Assembly: GCA_016219075.1 (NCBI GenBank)
Contig: JACRCJ010000045.1
Span: forward strand, 1 to 7,648
Source: Deltaproteobacteria bacterium
GTDB taxonomy: Bacteria > Desulfobacterota > GWC2-55-46
DNA: 7,648 nt
Reading direction: 5' to 3'
Positions 5,712-7,648 of this stretch are shown one piece after another. Every line of letters begins with the position of its first letter. Within the stretch, counting starts at the first letter, position 1. Under the pieces are notes generated by a model. The model was not told where the DNA came from. It ran no database searches and saw only the letters and a program-made list of their open reading frames with translations. Made by a program: the position numbers and the translations under genes.

Positions 5712-5762
5712 TACCCCGGAGAAAAGCTCCGGGTAGGTTCATTTAATACCCTTTTCAAGGAG
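5678..5762 (+). promoter_or_regulatory. Structured leader of glmS with alternative pairings
   Basis: Hairpin 1: AAAACATC (5678-5685) with GATGTTTT (5701-5708). Hairpin 2: TACC-C-CGGAG (5712-5721) with CTCCGGGTA (5727-5735), one bulged C, loop AAAAG. Two rival pairings exist. GGGTA (5731-5735) can pair with TACCC (5747-5751), which is followed by TTTT. GAAAAG (5721-5726), in the loop of hairpin 2, is complementary to CTTTTC (5751-5756) immediately before the Shine-Dalgarno AAGGAG (5757-5762). GGTTCATT (5736-5743) is shared with the glmU leader. No glmS ribozyme core is present. A regulatory switch is inferred from pairing alone. Confidence 0.42.
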
Positions 5763-5772
5763 AGTCATTCCA

Positions 5773-7593
<1,821 letters not shown>

Positions 7594-7601
7594 AAAGACC
7601 C

Positions 7602-7643
7602 GTGGCGTTCGCGCTTTAGAGCGCTCTCAGGGCCGCTTTTTTT
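7602..7643 (+). terminator. Intrinsic terminator after glmS
   Basis: GTGGC (7602-7606) can pair with GCCGC (7632-7636, one G-U pair), enclosing the hairpin GCGCT-TTAG-AGCGC (7611-7624). Seven T (7637-7643) follow the outer stem directly. Its position 9 bases after the glmS stop fits the end of the glmU-glmS transcription unit. Confidence 0.7.
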
Positions 7644-7648
7644 AAAGC

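Noticed and set aside
5640..5772. glmS ribozyme (glucosamine-6-phosphate riboswitch) before glmS
   Set aside because: The ribozyme cleavage site and core as I know them are absent; only simple hairpins are present.

Overview
The window is a GC-rich bacterial chromosome segment carrying four complete genes and one gene cut by the left edge, all on the + strand: the 3' end of a DUF190 (UPF0166) gene, nrdJ (B12-dependent class II ribonucleotide reductase), a small four-cysteine protein, glmU and glmS. The coding DNA is high in G+C yet uses Ile ATA and Arg AGG heavily and evenly across the genes. Together with an oxygen-independent class II reductase and a glmU-glmS pair, this suits a Gram-negative, probably anaerobic lineage such as Desulfobacterota (former Deltaproteobacteria) or Nitrospirota. 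That placement is inference; no marker gene in the window fixes the taxon.

Region by region: 1-246 is the DUF190 tail. 247-1029 is a 783-base non-coding region. It is AT-rich around 345-535 and holds the best regulatory signal of the window: a TTGACA -35 followed by two NrdR-box-like palindromes exactly 32 bp apart, the first filling the spacer of the promoter. The rest of this region is a patchwork of hairpins and a diverged 36-base direct repeat lying between that promoter and nrdJ (1030-3411). 3412-3647 is non-coding with two hairpins. 3648-3863 encodes a 71-residue zinc-ribbon-like protein closed by a strong, probably bidirectional terminator (3881-3918). 3919-4069 is a hairpin-rich leader before glmU (4070-5458). 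5459-5772 is a repeat-rich spacer with a structured leader before glmS (5773-7593). A terminator closes the window (7602-7643).

Functionally, nrdJ supplies deoxyribonucleotides. GlmS makes glucosamine-6-phosphate from fructose-6-phosphate and glutamine, and GlmU makes UDP-GlcNAc from glucosamine-1-phosphate; the mutase GlmM that links them is not in the window. UDP-GlcNAc feeds peptidoglycan and, in Gram-negatives, lipid A.

I see no mobile-element gene, CRISPR array, RNA gene or new multi-gene system. The points worth a second look are regulatory: the paired NrdR boxes far upstream of nrdJ, a hairpin plus GGTTCAT motif shared by the leaders of glmU and glmS, and a glmS leader with mutually exclusive pairings that is not a glmS ribozyme.
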